Shown: positions 52,375-60,625 of the stretch, piece by piece | How positions within the stretch are numbered: the first letter of the stretch is position 1 | How the letters are laid out: the number at the start of each line of letters is the position of its first letter | DNA from: Mycobacterium xenopi | GTDB taxonomy: Bacteria; Actinomycetota; Actinomycetes; Mycobacteriales; Mycobacteriaceae | Length of the DNA stretch: 64,000 nt | Direction of reading: 5' to 3' | Assembly: GCF_009936235.1 (NCBI RefSeq) | Contig: NZ_AP022314.1 | Span: forward strand, 1,116,001 to 1,180,000 | Notes under the pieces: generated by a model | What the model was told of the DNA's origin: nothing | Seen by the model: only the letters and a program-made list of their open reading frames with translations | Databases searched by the model: none | Program-made: the position numbers and the translations under genes

Positions 52375-53459
52375 CGCACCGCCCCGGCAAGTTTGGGCGC
52401 GGGCCGTCCGGCGATCATCGGCAGATCGAGGTAGGTCTTGATGCCCGGGTCGGCGCCACACACATGCGGGATCGCGTGCACGCAGTGATTGGCGGTAGCC
52501 ACCACGCCCGGGTTTCGCCGCAGGCCCTCGGCGATCGACTCCGGTTGCAAGCCTTTGACAATCAGTTCGATATCGGGGTCGCCGGTGATCTGAATCTCGA
52601 AGCGCTCACCGCGGTCCCCGAAGCTCCAATTCGGGTCCAGGTGCTCCTCACCCATCAGCCAGTTGACCGCGGCGGTGATCACCGGCTGCCCGTCGACGAG
52701 TGCCTGCCAGCGGAAGCGACGCGCGGCTACCCTGCCGGGCTCGATCGTAAGGAAGCCCGCGTCAATGGGCGCGGTAGCCACCGCGACTTCCTCGGTCGAC
52801 GAGAACGTCGGATCCCTGAATCCCAGATAGTCGGCCACCATCCACACCGACGACTTGAAACCGCCTTCCAGCAAGCTGGCCATTGGGCTGCGGGCGGCCT
52901 CCTCCGGTGTGGCGCCGAAGCCCATGATGTGGCGCACCACATCGGGTGCGTTGTAGGTGCGGATGTCGGAGAACTCCTCGGCCCGCACGTGTGTGATCGC
53001 CGTCGATAACGCCGAGATCATCAGCGGGAACTTCTCGGTGATCCCGCCGGGATGAATACCTGAGCCATGCAACGTGACGCCGCCGTCGAAGCAGGCTTGC
53101 TCAATGGCCTGCACGCGCGGATCGGTTCGATCCGGGTACACCCAGCCCACCGGTGTGACGACGTTTCTCCCCGACCGTAGGATGGCTTTGACCTCCTCGT
53201 CGTTGGGAACCAGCGGCGCGTACACGACGCAGTCTGCGTCAACGGCCAGGACGTCATCCTTGTTCGAGGTGGCCGTGACGCCCAATGGCTCGCGACCGAG
53301 GATCTCACCGACGTCGCGGCCGTGCTTGTCGGCGCTGTGGACCCAGCAGCCGGCCAATGCGAGGTCAGGGTGATTGAGCACGGCCTCGATCGCCGCCTTG
53401 CCCACACCACCGGTCGCCCATTGAATTGCCTTGAAGGCCTTAGTTTTTCGTGGTTCCAT
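52371..53459 (-). CDS. Dihydrodipicolinate-reductase-like NAD(P)-dependent protein
   Basis: A 362-residue protein with an N-terminal Rossmann fold (IQWATGGVGKAAIEAVLNHP) and a DapB-like arrangement (DADCVVYAPLVPN, RNVVTPVGWVYP). It belongs to a mycobacterial group annotated as dihydrodipicolinate reductase-like, often found beside lipid catabolic genes, and is not the lysine-pathway DapB. ATG 53459 is the first gene of the transcript ending with TetR. Reaction unknown. Confidence 0.85.
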   Translation of the reverse strand: MEPRKTKAFKAIQWATGGVGKAAIEAVLNHPDLALAGCWVHSADKHGRDVGEILGREPLGVTATSNKDDVLAVDADCVVYAPLVPNDEEVKAILRSGRNVVTPVGWVYPDRTDPRVQAIEQACFDGGVTLHGSGIHPGGITEKFPLMISALSTAITHVRAEEFSDIRTYNAPDVVRHIMGFGATPEEAARSPMASLLEGGFKSSVWMVADYLGFRDPTFSSTEEVAVATAPIDAGFLTIEPGRVAARRFRWQALVDGQPVITAAVNWLMGEEHLDPNWSFGDRGERFEIQITGDPDIELIVKGLQPESIAEGLRRNPGVVATANHCVHAIPHVCGADPGIKTYLDLPMIAGRPAPKLAGAVR

Positions 53460-53525
53460 CGACCACCGTCCCACTCGAACCCAGACGCTGCGGCGAGCGA
53501 CTCCTTGGTCAGGAGCCTATGGCGA

Positions 53526-53544
53526 GTTGACAGCGACTGTCAAC
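53526..53544. promoter_or_regulatory. Perfect 19-bp palindrome, probable TetR operator
   Basis: GTTGACAGCGACTGTCAAC: two exact 8-bp arms around CGA. It stands 67-85 bp before the start at 53459, the first gene of the operon containing a TetR gene, within a 182-bp gap otherwise without genes. Confidence 0.75.
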
Positions 53545-53641
53545 AAGGGCGAAATTGCGGGTTCACGTGTGATGCCGGGACGGAAAAGTGCTACTTTTCA
53601 ACCAAATACGAGGTTTCGAATTCGGCGTCGCGGCAAATCGC

Positions 53642-54073
53642 TTACCAGTGACGTATCGAGCACAGCACACCCTTGGCTCCGTCATTGGAGACGACAACGA
53701 CCCCGTCGACGGCGAGTTTGCAGTGAAACATCGGCGTGCCGGGCTCGGTCCCGGTGCTGGCGGTGAAGAACGCCCATAGATCAGGTCTGGCCAAGTCCAG
53801 CTCGTGAGTCCACGGCGCGTTAGGCGCGACGTCGACTTTGACATTCGGGACGAACTGGTACGGGTTGTGGCTGTAGTCGGAAAAGATCGGCGGCTCTTGG
53901 TCGAGGTAATAGATGTCCGCATAGATCGGATGGTCTACCGTCAGCGTGTACTTCACGTGATGAAGTGGCGGATTCTCGTCGGCGCGGGACGCGGCCGCGG
54001 TGATCCCGAGATTGGCCGCAGCCAACAATATGGCCAAACCGAAGCCAAACAAGCCTTTTCGGATGGCTGTCAT
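53642..54073 (-). CDS. Exported protein, unknown function
   Basis: A 143-residue secreted protein: signal peptide MTAIRKGLFGFGLAILLAAA with cleavage near SRADE (about residue 31). The mature beta-rich domain includes KYTLTVDHPIYADIYYLDQ, WTHELDLARPDLW and FHCKLAVDGVVV, with two Cys likely disulfide-linked. The shape recalls the soluble part of MmpS-type proteins, but no membrane anchor remains. GGAGGAG precedes ATG 54073. Function unknown. Confidence 0.8.
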   Translation of the reverse strand: MTAIRKGLFGFGLAILLAAANLGITAAASRADENPPLHHVKYTLTVDHPIYADIYYLDQEPPIFSDYSHNPYQFVPNVKVDVAPNAPWTHELDLARPDLWAFFTASTGTEPGTPMFHCKLAVDGVVVVSNDGAKGVLCSIRHW

Positions 54074-54090
54074 ATCGCTCCTCCGGCTAT

Positions 54091-54831
54091 TCACCGCTGA
54101 CTGGCGTTGCGGTTCATCACCCGCTCGGCCGCCTGCCAGTGCGCATCCGCGACCCACAGGCGCGCAAAGGATGCTATCGCTTCATCAACCGAAACTCCGC
54201 TGATTACCCGCTTTACTTCGGCTGCCGGCCGGTTGGCCAGCGACCTGGCCAGCGAGCGCCAGCCCTCGCCGAACGAGGTGCGCGGCAACACCACATCCAC
54301 CAACCCGATGCGCTCGGCCTCGGCGGCCTCGAGCACCCTGCCGGTGCCTGCCAGCAGCAGCGCCCGGCTCCTTCCGACCAATGCCGCCAACCGCTCGGCG
54401 CCGCCCCAGGCCGGCATGATCTCCAGCGCCACCTGGTTGAAACCGATCTTGATGTCGTCGGCGGCCACCCGGATATCGGCGGCCACTGCGACCTCGGCTC
54501 CGCCGCCGAGGGCATGACCGTTCAGCGCGGCGATCACCGGGGCGGGAAAGCGCGCCAGCCGGTCGCAGATCGTGCGCATTCGCCTCGCCATGGCGGCTGC
54601 GTCGTCCTCGGTCCTGATGGCGTTGAGTTCTTTGAGGTCACCGCCCGAGACGAATGCCCGGTCGCCGGCTCCGGTGATGACCAGCGCGTTGGCTCCCTCG
54701 GCGGCGTCGAGCGCCTTCTCCAGCTGCGCCATGGTGTCCAACGCGATCGCATTGCGGGCGTGCGGGCGATTGATCGTGAGCACGGCAAGCCCCCGGTCGA
54801 ACTCCAGGTCCACCATGCGCCCGCGCTCCAT
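54091..54831 (-). CDS. Enoyl-CoA hydratase/isomerase (crotonase) family
   Basis: A 246-residue crotonase-fold protein. AFVSGGDLKEL forms the first oxyanion-hole strand and NGHALGGGAEVAVAAD the second, with the first catalytic Glu in GGGAE. The second Glu normally found before the IPG loop is not evident (FNQVALEIMPAWGG), so hydratase activity is not assured. ATG 54831 or the internal ATG 54816 (GGAG nine bases upstream) may be the start. Divergent from the synthetase gene. Confidence 0.88.
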   Translation of the reverse strand: MERGRMVDLEFDRGLAVLTINRPHARNAIALDTMAQLEKALDAAEGANALVITGAGDRAFVSGGDLKELNAIRTEDDAAAMARRMRTICDRLARFPAPVIAALNGHALGGGAEVAVAADIRVAADDIKIGFNQVALEIMPAWGGAERLAALVGRSRALLLAGTGRVLEAAEAERIGLVDVVLPRTSFGEGWRSLARSLANRPAAEVKRVISGVSVDEAIASFARLWVADAHWQAAERVMNRNASQR

Positions 54832-54845
54832 CTGGCGATATTGGC

Positions 54846-54864
54846 ATTCTCGTATATGGAGAAT
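54846..54864. promoter_or_regulatory. ATTCTC-N7-GAGAAT inverted repeat in divergent promoter
   Basis: ATTCTC (54846-54851) and GAGAAT (54859-54864) are exact complements seven bases apart. The element lies between the enoyl-CoA hydratase start and the synthetase start. The half-sites equal those of the 15-bp palindrome but face outwards; a similar arrangement occurs at 2914-2932. Confidence 0.5.
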
Positions 54865-54908
54865 AACATCACCGTCTGCGGAACTGGTCGTCGGTTGGAG
54901 TCCCCGTC

Positions 54909-56468
54909 ATGCGCACTGTGCCTGCCGAACTGGTCGAGCGATACCAGCGGGAGGGGTGGTGGACGCCGCATACTCTCGGCGATGTGCTGGCGCGCGGGCT
55001 AGGACGCGCTGCGCACACCGAGTTTCGGGTGCACTCTGCGGTGCGGCCGTGGACCGGCAAATTCCGCGACGTCGAGGCGGTGGCGCGCAGGCTCGCCGGC
55101 GGTTTGCGCGCCCGTGGTGTCGGCCCGGGTGATGTGGTCGCCTTCCAACTGCCGAACTGGATGGAGGCCGCCGCGGTGTTCTGGGCTGCCGCGTTCCTCG
55201 GCGCCGTGGTGGTGCCGATTGTTCACTTCTACGGCCGAAAAGAGTTGTCGCACATACTGTCTACGGCGCGGCCGTGCGTGTTCGTGACCGCCGAGCAGTT
55301 CGGTCCGATGTGCTATCAGCCCGACCTGGCCGAAGCGGTCCCGATCGTCGGCGTAGTGGGCCGCGATTTCGACGAGCTGTTGGCCCCTGAACCGATGGCG
55401 GGCACGGTCGCCGCCGACCCGGCCGCCCCGGCGGTGATCGCATTTACCTCCGGGACGACCAGTGCTCCCAAGGGGGTCATTCACACTCACCAGACGCTGG
55501 GTTGCGAGACCCGCCAGCTCTTCGAGGGATATCCGCCCAACCGCGGACGGCAGTTGACGGCGGCGCCCGTGGGCCATTTCATCGGAATGCTCAGCGCGTT
55601 TCTAGTTCCGGTGCTGGAGGGCGCGGCCATCAACCTTTGCGACGCCTGGGAGCCGAACCGTGTGCTGGCACTGATGAAAAGCGACGGTCTGGCAATCGGT
55701 GGCGGTCCGCCCTACTTCTTCACCAGCGTGCTCGATCACCCCGACTTCACCGAGGAACACCTGCGCAGCATGCGGACCGCCGGGCTGGGCGGCGCCGCGA
55801 TCCCCGCCGCGGTGGCTCGCCGGCTTGCCGACAACGGCATCCATGTGTTCCGCTCCTACGGCAGCACCGAGCATCCGTCGGTCACCCTGACACCTCATGA
55901 CGCACCCGCGGAGAAGCGGCTGTTCACCGACGGGCTGCCGCGGCCTGGTGTGGAAATCCGACTCGCCGAGGACGGCGAGATCATCAGTCGCGGACCCGAT
56001 CTGTGTCTGGGCTACACCGACGAAACGTTGACTGGGCGGGCCTTCGACGCCGAGGGCTGGTACCGCACCGGCGATGTCGGTGTCCTCGACGATGATGGCT
56101 ATCTGACCGTTACCGATCGCAAAGCCGACATCATCATCCGCGGCGGCGAGAACATCAGCGCGCTCGAAGTCGAAGAGGTGCTGCTGGCCATGCCGGCGGT
56201 CGCTGAAGCGGCAGTGGTCGCTGCTCCCGATGCCCGCCTGGGCGAGCATGCCGCCGCGGTATTGCGGATCAGGCCCGGGTATGCGATGCCGACGCTGGCG
56301 GAGATCCGCGAGCACTTCGACCGGATGGGTGTTGCCCGACAGAAATGGCCCGAGGAGCTGCACCAGGTCGACGACTACCCGCGTACCGCCAGCGGCAAGG
56401 TCCAGAAGCAACTGGTCCGTGAGGGCATTGCGGTATGCTCTAACCGAGAATATCATTCTCCAAAATAG
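54909..56468 (+). CDS. AMP-binding acyl-CoA synthetase (FadD family)
   Basis: A 519-residue adenylate-forming enzyme that activates a carboxylic acid to its CoA thioester. FTSGTTSAPKGV is the ATP loop (about residue 178), YGSTEHP the adenine motif, GWYRTGDVG the hinge region and TASGKVQK the catalytic Lys near residue 500. The end of the gene overlaps the palindrome GAGAATATCATTCTC controlling the next gene. The final 15 residues encoded across that element look unconserved. Confidence 0.92.
   Translation: MRTVPAELVERYQREGWWTPHTLGDVLARGLGRAAHTEFRVHSAVRPWTGKFRDVEAVARRLAGGLRARGVGPGDVVAFQLPNWMEAAAVFWAAAFLGAVVVPIVHFYGRKELSHILSTARPCVFVTAEQFGPMCYQPDLAEAVPIVGVVGRDFDELLAPEPMAGTVAADPAAPAVIAFTSGTTSAPKGVIHTHQTLGCETRQLFEGYPPNRGRQLTAAPVGHFIGMLSAFLVPVLEGAAINLCDAWEPNRVLALMKSDGLAIGGGPPYFFTSVLDHPDFTEEHLRSMRTAGLGGAAIPAAVARRLADNGIHVFRSYGSTEHPSVTLTPHDAPAEKRLFTDGLPRPGVEIRLAEDGEIISRGPDLCLGYTDETLTGRAFDAEGWYRTGDVGVLDDDGYLTVTDRKADIIIRGGENISALEVEEVLLAMPAVAEAAVVAAPDARLGEHAAAVLRIRPGYAMPTLAEIREHFDRMGVARQKWPEELHQVDDYPRTASGKVQKQLVREGIAVCSNREYHSPK
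56446..56460. promoter_or_regulatory. Operator-like perfect palindrome GAGAAT-N3-ATTCTC
   Basis: GAGAATATCATTCTC, exact reverse complement of the copy at 18569-18583. It lies inside the last codons of the synthetase gene and 22-36 bp before the amidohydrolase ATG (56482), suggesting an internal, separately regulated promoter for amidohydrolase and FadD3-like genes. Confidence 0.72.
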
Positions 56469-56481
56469 CAATGGAGGATCC

Positions 56482-57660
56482 ATGTCGATGTCCGACCTGT
56501 CGTATCCGCTGTTCGACGCGGACAACCACTTGTACGAAACCCAGGATGCGCTGACCAAATACCTGCCCAAGCAGTACCGCGACGCGATCCAGTACGTGCA
56601 GGTGAACGGTCGCACCAAGATCGCGATTCGCGGGCACATCAGCGACTACATCCCCAACCCCACCTTCGAGGTGGTGGCGCGCCCCGGGGCGATGGAGGAG
56701 TACTTCAAGCACGGCAATCCCGAAGGCAAGAGCCGGCGCGAGATTTTCGGTGAGCCGATGCGTTCCATTCCGGCGTTTCGTGAGCCGGGCCCGCGGTTGG
56801 AGTTGATGGACGAGCTGGGTGTGGACCGCTCGCTGATGTTCCCAACGCTAGCCAGCCTCGTCGAGGAGCGCATGCGTGACGACCCCGAACTCATCCACGT
56901 GGTGGTGCATGCGCTGAACCAGTGGCTCGACGAGGTATGGGGCTTCAACTACAAGAACCGGATCTTCACCGTGCCGGTTGTGAGCCTGCCGATCGTCGAG
57001 AAGGCTATCGAGGAGCTTGAGTGGGTAGTGGCCCGCGGCGCCCGTGCGATCCTGGTGCGTCCGGCACCGGTGCCCGGGTATCGCGGTCCGCGCTCGTTTG
57101 CGTTACCCGAGTTCGACCCGTTTTGGCAGCGGGTGGTCGAGCACGACGTGCTGGTGGCCATGCATTCGTCGGATTCCGGCTATGCCCGATACACGGCCGA
57201 ATGGGATGGCACCGACAAGGAGATGCTGCCCTTCCAGACCAATGCGTTCGCCATGCTCAACGAGTGGCGCCCGGTTCAGGATGCGGTGGCCTCCTGGGTG
57301 ATTCACGGGGCTTTGTTCCGGTTCCCGCAGTTGAAAGTCGCGGTGATCGAGAACGGGTCGAAGTGGCTGGCCCCGCTGCTGGATCAGCTGGCCGACGTGT
57401 ACAAGAAGACGCCGGAAAGCTTCCTGGGCAACCCGGTCGAGGAGATCAAGAACCGCATCCACGTCAGCCCGTTCTACGAGGACGGGGTCAGCGACCTGAT
57501 CGATCTGATCGGGGTGGATCGGGTGCTGTTCGGGTCGGACTATCCACATCCGGAAGGACTGGCCCAGCCTCGCCACTTCGCCGACGCACTCCAGCACCTG
57601 GACGTGGGCGATCAGGCGAAGATCATGGGCGGCAACTTGTCTCGGCTCGTGTCGGTGTGA
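56482..57660 (+). CDS. Amidohydrolase-2 family metal-dependent hydrolase
   Basis: A 392-residue TIM-barrel amidohydrolase-2 protein, third in the window. FDADNHLYE supplies the first metal site, VAMHSSDSG a second His, and FGSDYPHPEG the conserved catalytic Asp near the C-terminus; IENGSKWL replaces the third-strand His, a substitution that may be normal for this subgroup. ATG 56482 follows GGAGG by four bases. A perfect copy of the shared palindrome stands immediately upstream. It is followed by a CoA ligase. Confidence 0.88.
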   Translation: MSMSDLSYPLFDADNHLYETQDALTKYLPKQYRDAIQYVQVNGRTKIAIRGHISDYIPNPTFEVVARPGAMEEYFKHGNPEGKSRREIFGEPMRSIPAFREPGPRLELMDELGVDRSLMFPTLASLVEERMRDDPELIHVVVHALNQWLDEVWGFNYKNRIFTVPVVSLPIVEKAIEELEWVVARGARAILVRPAPVPGYRGPRSFALPEFDPFWQRVVEHDVLVAMHSSDSGYARYTAEWDGTDKEMLPFQTNAFAMLNEWRPVQDAVASWVIHGALFRFPQLKVAVIENGSKWLAPLLDQLADVYKKTPESFLGNPVEEIKNRIHVSPFYEDGVSDLIDLIGVDRVLFGSDYPHPEGLAQPRHFADALQHLDVGDQAKIMGGNLSRLVSV

Positions 57661-57670
57661 CGACCGCGGC

Positions 57671-59098
57671 ATGACCTGGGCGACCATCCCGGAGATGGTC
57701 TTGAGTGCGGCCGACCGCTTCGGCGATGCCGAGGCGGTCGTCGACGGTTCGCTGCGGCTGACCTTCGCCCAGCTGGTCGACCGAATCCGCTGCGCCGCAG
57801 GGGCGTTCGCGGGTATCGGCCTCGACAAGGGCGACCGAGTGGCCATCTGGGCGCCCAACTGCGCCGAATGGATCATCGCCGCGTTCGGCCTGCTGACAGC
57901 CGGTGGTGTGCTGGTCCCGGTCAATACCCGCTTCCAGGCAGCCGAGGCCGCCGACATCATCACCCGCAGCGGTGTCAAGGCTGTCCTCGTCGAAAAGGGC
58001 TTTCTCGGTAGGGATTTCGCCGTTCCGGCCGGGGTGCCCGCCATTGACCTGAAATCGGACTTCCTGACCAGCGGCTCGCCCCTGGAACGCGAGGTCAGCG
58101 GGGACGACATCGCCGACGTCATCTACACCTCGGGCACTACCGGCCGGCCCAAGGGCGTCATGATGAACCACGCGCAGACGCTGCGGAACTATGCGGATTG
58201 GTGCGAGCTGGCCGACCTGCGCGAAGGCGACCGCTATCTGATCGTCAACCCCTTTTTTCACACCTTCGGCTACAAAGCGGGCTGCATCGCCTCCCTGATC
58301 CGGGGCGCCACCATGATCCCGGTAGCGGTCTTCGAGGTCGATCGTGTGCTGGAACTCGTTGAACGCGAACGGGTTACGATGCTGCCCGGTCCGCCCACCC
58401 TGTATCACTCGCTGCTGGCGGCACGGGGCAAGCGTGATCTGTCGTCGTTGCGGGCGGCGGTGACCGGGGCCGCCGACATCCCGGTGGAGCTCGTTCGCCG
58501 AATTCGCAGTGACCTGCCTTTCCAGTCGATCATGACCGGCTACGGATTGACTGAGGCCGGGACGGTCACGGCGTCGCGTCGTGGCGATTCGTTCGAGGAC
58601 ATCGCGACGACCGCCGGCAGGCCGTGCGACGGGCTTGAGGTGCGCATCGCCGACGACGGCGAGGTCCTGGTCCGCGGCTACAGCGTCATGCAGGGCTACC
58701 TCGACGACCCGGTGGCTACCGCCGAGGCGATCGACGACGAGGACTGGCTGCATACCGGCGACCTCGGCAACCTGGACGAGGACGGCCGGCTGCGCATCGT
58801 CGGGCGGAAGAAGGACATGTTCATCGTGGGCGGCTTCAACGCCTATCCGGCCGAGATCGAGGGTTTCCTGCTTGAGCATCCCGCCGTCGCGCAGGCCGCG
58901 GTGATCGGTGTACCGGACGAGCGGCTTGGGCAGGTGGGCAAGGCATTCATCGTGCGAAACGCCGCAGTGGAAGCAGACGAGTTGCTGAGCTGGTGCCGGG
59001 AGCGGATGGCGGGATTCAAGGTGCCGCGCGCGGTGCAGTTTGTCGAGGCATTACCCGTCAACGCCACGGGCAAGGTGATGAAAGATGACCTGCGGTAG
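57671..59098 (+). CDS. AMP-binding CoA ligase, FadD3-like
   Basis: A 475-residue CoA ligase. YTSGTTGRPKGV is the ATP loop, NPFFHTFGYKAG and YGLTEAG follow, DWLHTGDLG is the hinge and NATGKVMK the catalytic Lys. Along its length it resembles M. tuberculosis FadD3, which activates the C/D-ring propionate intermediate (HIP) of cholesterol; from memory that protein is about 500 residues. Orthology is not proven. It starts 10 bp after the amidohydrolase stop and is probably co-transcribed. Confidence 0.9.
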   Translation: MTWATIPEMVLSAADRFGDAEAVVDGSLRLTFAQLVDRIRCAAGAFAGIGLDKGDRVAIWAPNCAEWIIAAFGLLTAGGVLVPVNTRFQAAEAADIITRSGVKAVLVEKGFLGRDFAVPAGVPAIDLKSDFLTSGSPLEREVSGDDIADVIYTSGTTGRPKGVMMNHAQTLRNYADWCELADLREGDRYLIVNPFFHTFGYKAGCIASLIRGATMIPVAVFEVDRVLELVERERVTMLPGPPTLYHSLLAARGKRDLSSLRAAVTGAADIPVELVRRIRSDLPFQSIMTGYGLTEAGTVTASRRGDSFEDIATTAGRPCDGLEVRIADDGEVLVRGYSVMQGYLDDPVATAEAIDDEDWLHTGDLGNLDEDGRLRIVGRKKDMFIVGGFNAYPAEIEGFLLEHPAVAQAAVIGVPDERLGQVGKAFIVRNAAVEADELLSWCRERMAGFKVPRAVQFVEALPVNATGKVMKDDLR

Positions 59099-59099
59099 G

Positions 59100-59163
59100 G
59101 GGCGAGCAGACGCAAACGCCTCGAAAACTCGGGTTTTCGTGGGGCCTTTGCGTCTGCTCGCCC
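59100..59163. terminator. Long nested hairpin (17-bp outer arms, 7-bp inner arms)
   Basis: Outer arms 59100-59116 (GGGCGAGCAGACGCAAA) and 59147-59163 are exact complements; an inner stem CGAAAAC/GTTTTCG (59122-59128, 59133-59139) sits in the loop. It begins two bases after the FadD3-like stop and ends 20 bp before the next gene. It should stop or attenuate transcription in both directions. The arm GCGAGCAGACGCAAA recurs, from memory, near mycobacterial gene ends. Confidence 0.75.
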
Positions 59164-59182
59164 GGCAACGGAGAATGCTCAG

Positions 59183-59998
59183 GTGACCGAGGACAAGCCG
59201 CCGAGCACAGCCGCCGAGATTCTGGCGATGGCCGAGCAGGCCGAGGCAGAAGCCGCGGAGGCCGAGGCTCTCGCGGCTGCCGCGCGGGCCCGCGCCCGCG
59301 CCATTCAGCTGCGCCGGCAGGCCGAAGCCGCCGCCGAAACCAGCGAAGCCAGCGAACCCGCCGACGCGCAAACGGAGACGTCCATCGAGGTCGAGTCGGC
59401 GAGCGAGCCCGAGGCAGCGTACACCGAGGACAGCACCGCCGACGCCGACGCACCCGCTGGTGATGCCCGGCAGGACAAGCCGGGATGGTTTCGGCGTTGG
59501 CGTCGGCGCATCAGGTTGTCGGTCGCCGCAGCAGTCCTGGCCGCGGTCGTCGTCGTCGCCGCGCTGGGCGGAAGCGTGTACATGGTGCTGCAGCACCGCA
59601 ACCTGGCCCAGCAGCGTGAGCGCGCAGCCGAATTCGCCGCCGCCGCAAGGCAGGGCGTCGTGACGCTGACCTCCCTGGACTTCAACAATGCCAAGCACGA
59701 TGTGCAGCGCATCCTCGACAATTCCACCGGTTCGTTCAGGGACGAATTCCAAAAGATGGCCGACGATTTCATCAAGGTAGTGGAACAGTCGAAGGTGGTC
59801 GAGAAGGGCACTGTCCAGGCGGTGGCGGTGGACTTGGACTCGATGACCAAAGATTCGGCGACAGCGCTGGTGGTGTCCAGGTCGGAAGTTACGAACGCTG
59901 CCGGTGCAAAGGAGGATCCACGCAATTTCAGGCTGGTCGTGACGGTTGCCCGCGACGGTGATCAGCTCAAGATGTCGAAAGTCGAGTTCGTGCCGTGA
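59183..59998 (+). CDS. Mce-associated membrane protein (coiled-coil type), second copy
   Basis: A 271-residue Mam protein, paralog of the one at 38701. Residues 5-50 form an Ala/Glu/Arg coiled coil (EILAMAEQAEAEAAEAEA), an acidic linker follows, a transmembrane helix lies near 110-135 (AAVLAAVVVVAALGGSVYMV), and the outer domain carries RAAEFAAAARQGVVTLTSLD. The GTG at 59183 follows GGAGAAT. It lies 22 kb from the mce operon. Confidence 0.9.
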   Translation: MTEDKPPSTAAEILAMAEQAEAEAAEAEALAAAARARARAIQLRRQAEAAAETSEASEPADAQTETSIEVESASEPEAAYTEDSTADADAPAGDARQDKPGWFRRWRRRIRLSVAAAVLAAVVVVAALGGSVYMVLQHRNLAQQRERAAEFAAAARQGVVTLTSLDFNNAKHDVQRILDNSTGSFRDEFQKMADDFIKVVEQSKVVEKGTVQAVAVDLDSMTKDSATALVVSRSEVTNAAGAKEDPRNFRLVVTVARDGDQLKMSKVEFVP

Positions 59999-60600
59999 CC
60001 GCCGAAAAAACGTCGACGGTCGACGGGACCGCTACGACCGGCCCGAGTCAACGGCCCGAGGAAGCGACGGCACCGGCGCGGTCGCAGCGTCTCATCCGCC
60101 GGGTGGCGGAGTTGCTGCGCGCCAACCTGGTCCCGGTGCTGGTGGCATTGCTGGTGGTGGCCTCGGTGGCATCGGCGGCGTGGTTGTTCTATTTCCAATA
60201 TCGGCCCGACCGGGCCACCGACGCCGCGGCCGCCAAGTCCGCGATCTCGGCCGCCACCGACGGGACCGTCGCGATCCTGTCGTATTCCCCGGATAGCCTC
60301 GACCGCGACTTCGCGACCGCCAAGTCACATCTGACCGGTGACTTCCTGTCGTACTACAACCAGTTCACCGATCAGATCGTTGCTCCCGCCGCCAAGCAGA
60401 AGTCGCTGAAGACCAGCGCAGTGGTGGTGCGTGCTGCGGTGTCGGAGATACATCCGGACTCCGCTGTGGTGTTGGTCTTTGTCAACCAGAGCACGGTCAG
60501 CAAGGACCGCCCCGATCCGGCCTTGACCTCGAGCAGCGTCTTGGTCACCTTGACCAAAGCCAATGGCAAGTGGCTTATTTCGTCGTTCAATCCCGTCTAG
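59995..60600 (+). CDS. Mce-associated membrane protein (short type), second copy
   Basis: A 201-residue Mam protein, paralog of the one at 38108: one transmembrane helix (VLVALLVVASVASAAWLFYF), then SYSPDSLDRDFATAKSHLTGDF and YYNQFTDQIV in the outer domain. Overlap GTGA with the preceding gene. The pair repeats the organisation at 38.1-39.4 kb, in the opposite orientation. Confidence 0.9.
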   Translation: MTAEKTSTVDGTATTGPSQRPEEATAPARSQRLIRRVAELLRANLVPVLVALLVVASVASAAWLFYFQYRPDRATDAAAAKSAISAATDGTVAILSYSPDSLDRDFATAKSHLTGDFLSYYNQFTDQIVAPAAKQKSLKTSAVVVRAAVSEIHPDSAVVLVFVNQSTVSKDRPDPALTSSSVLVTLTKANGKWLISSFNPV

Positions 60601-60625
60601 GACGCCAGCCCGTGGGATGTCGACG

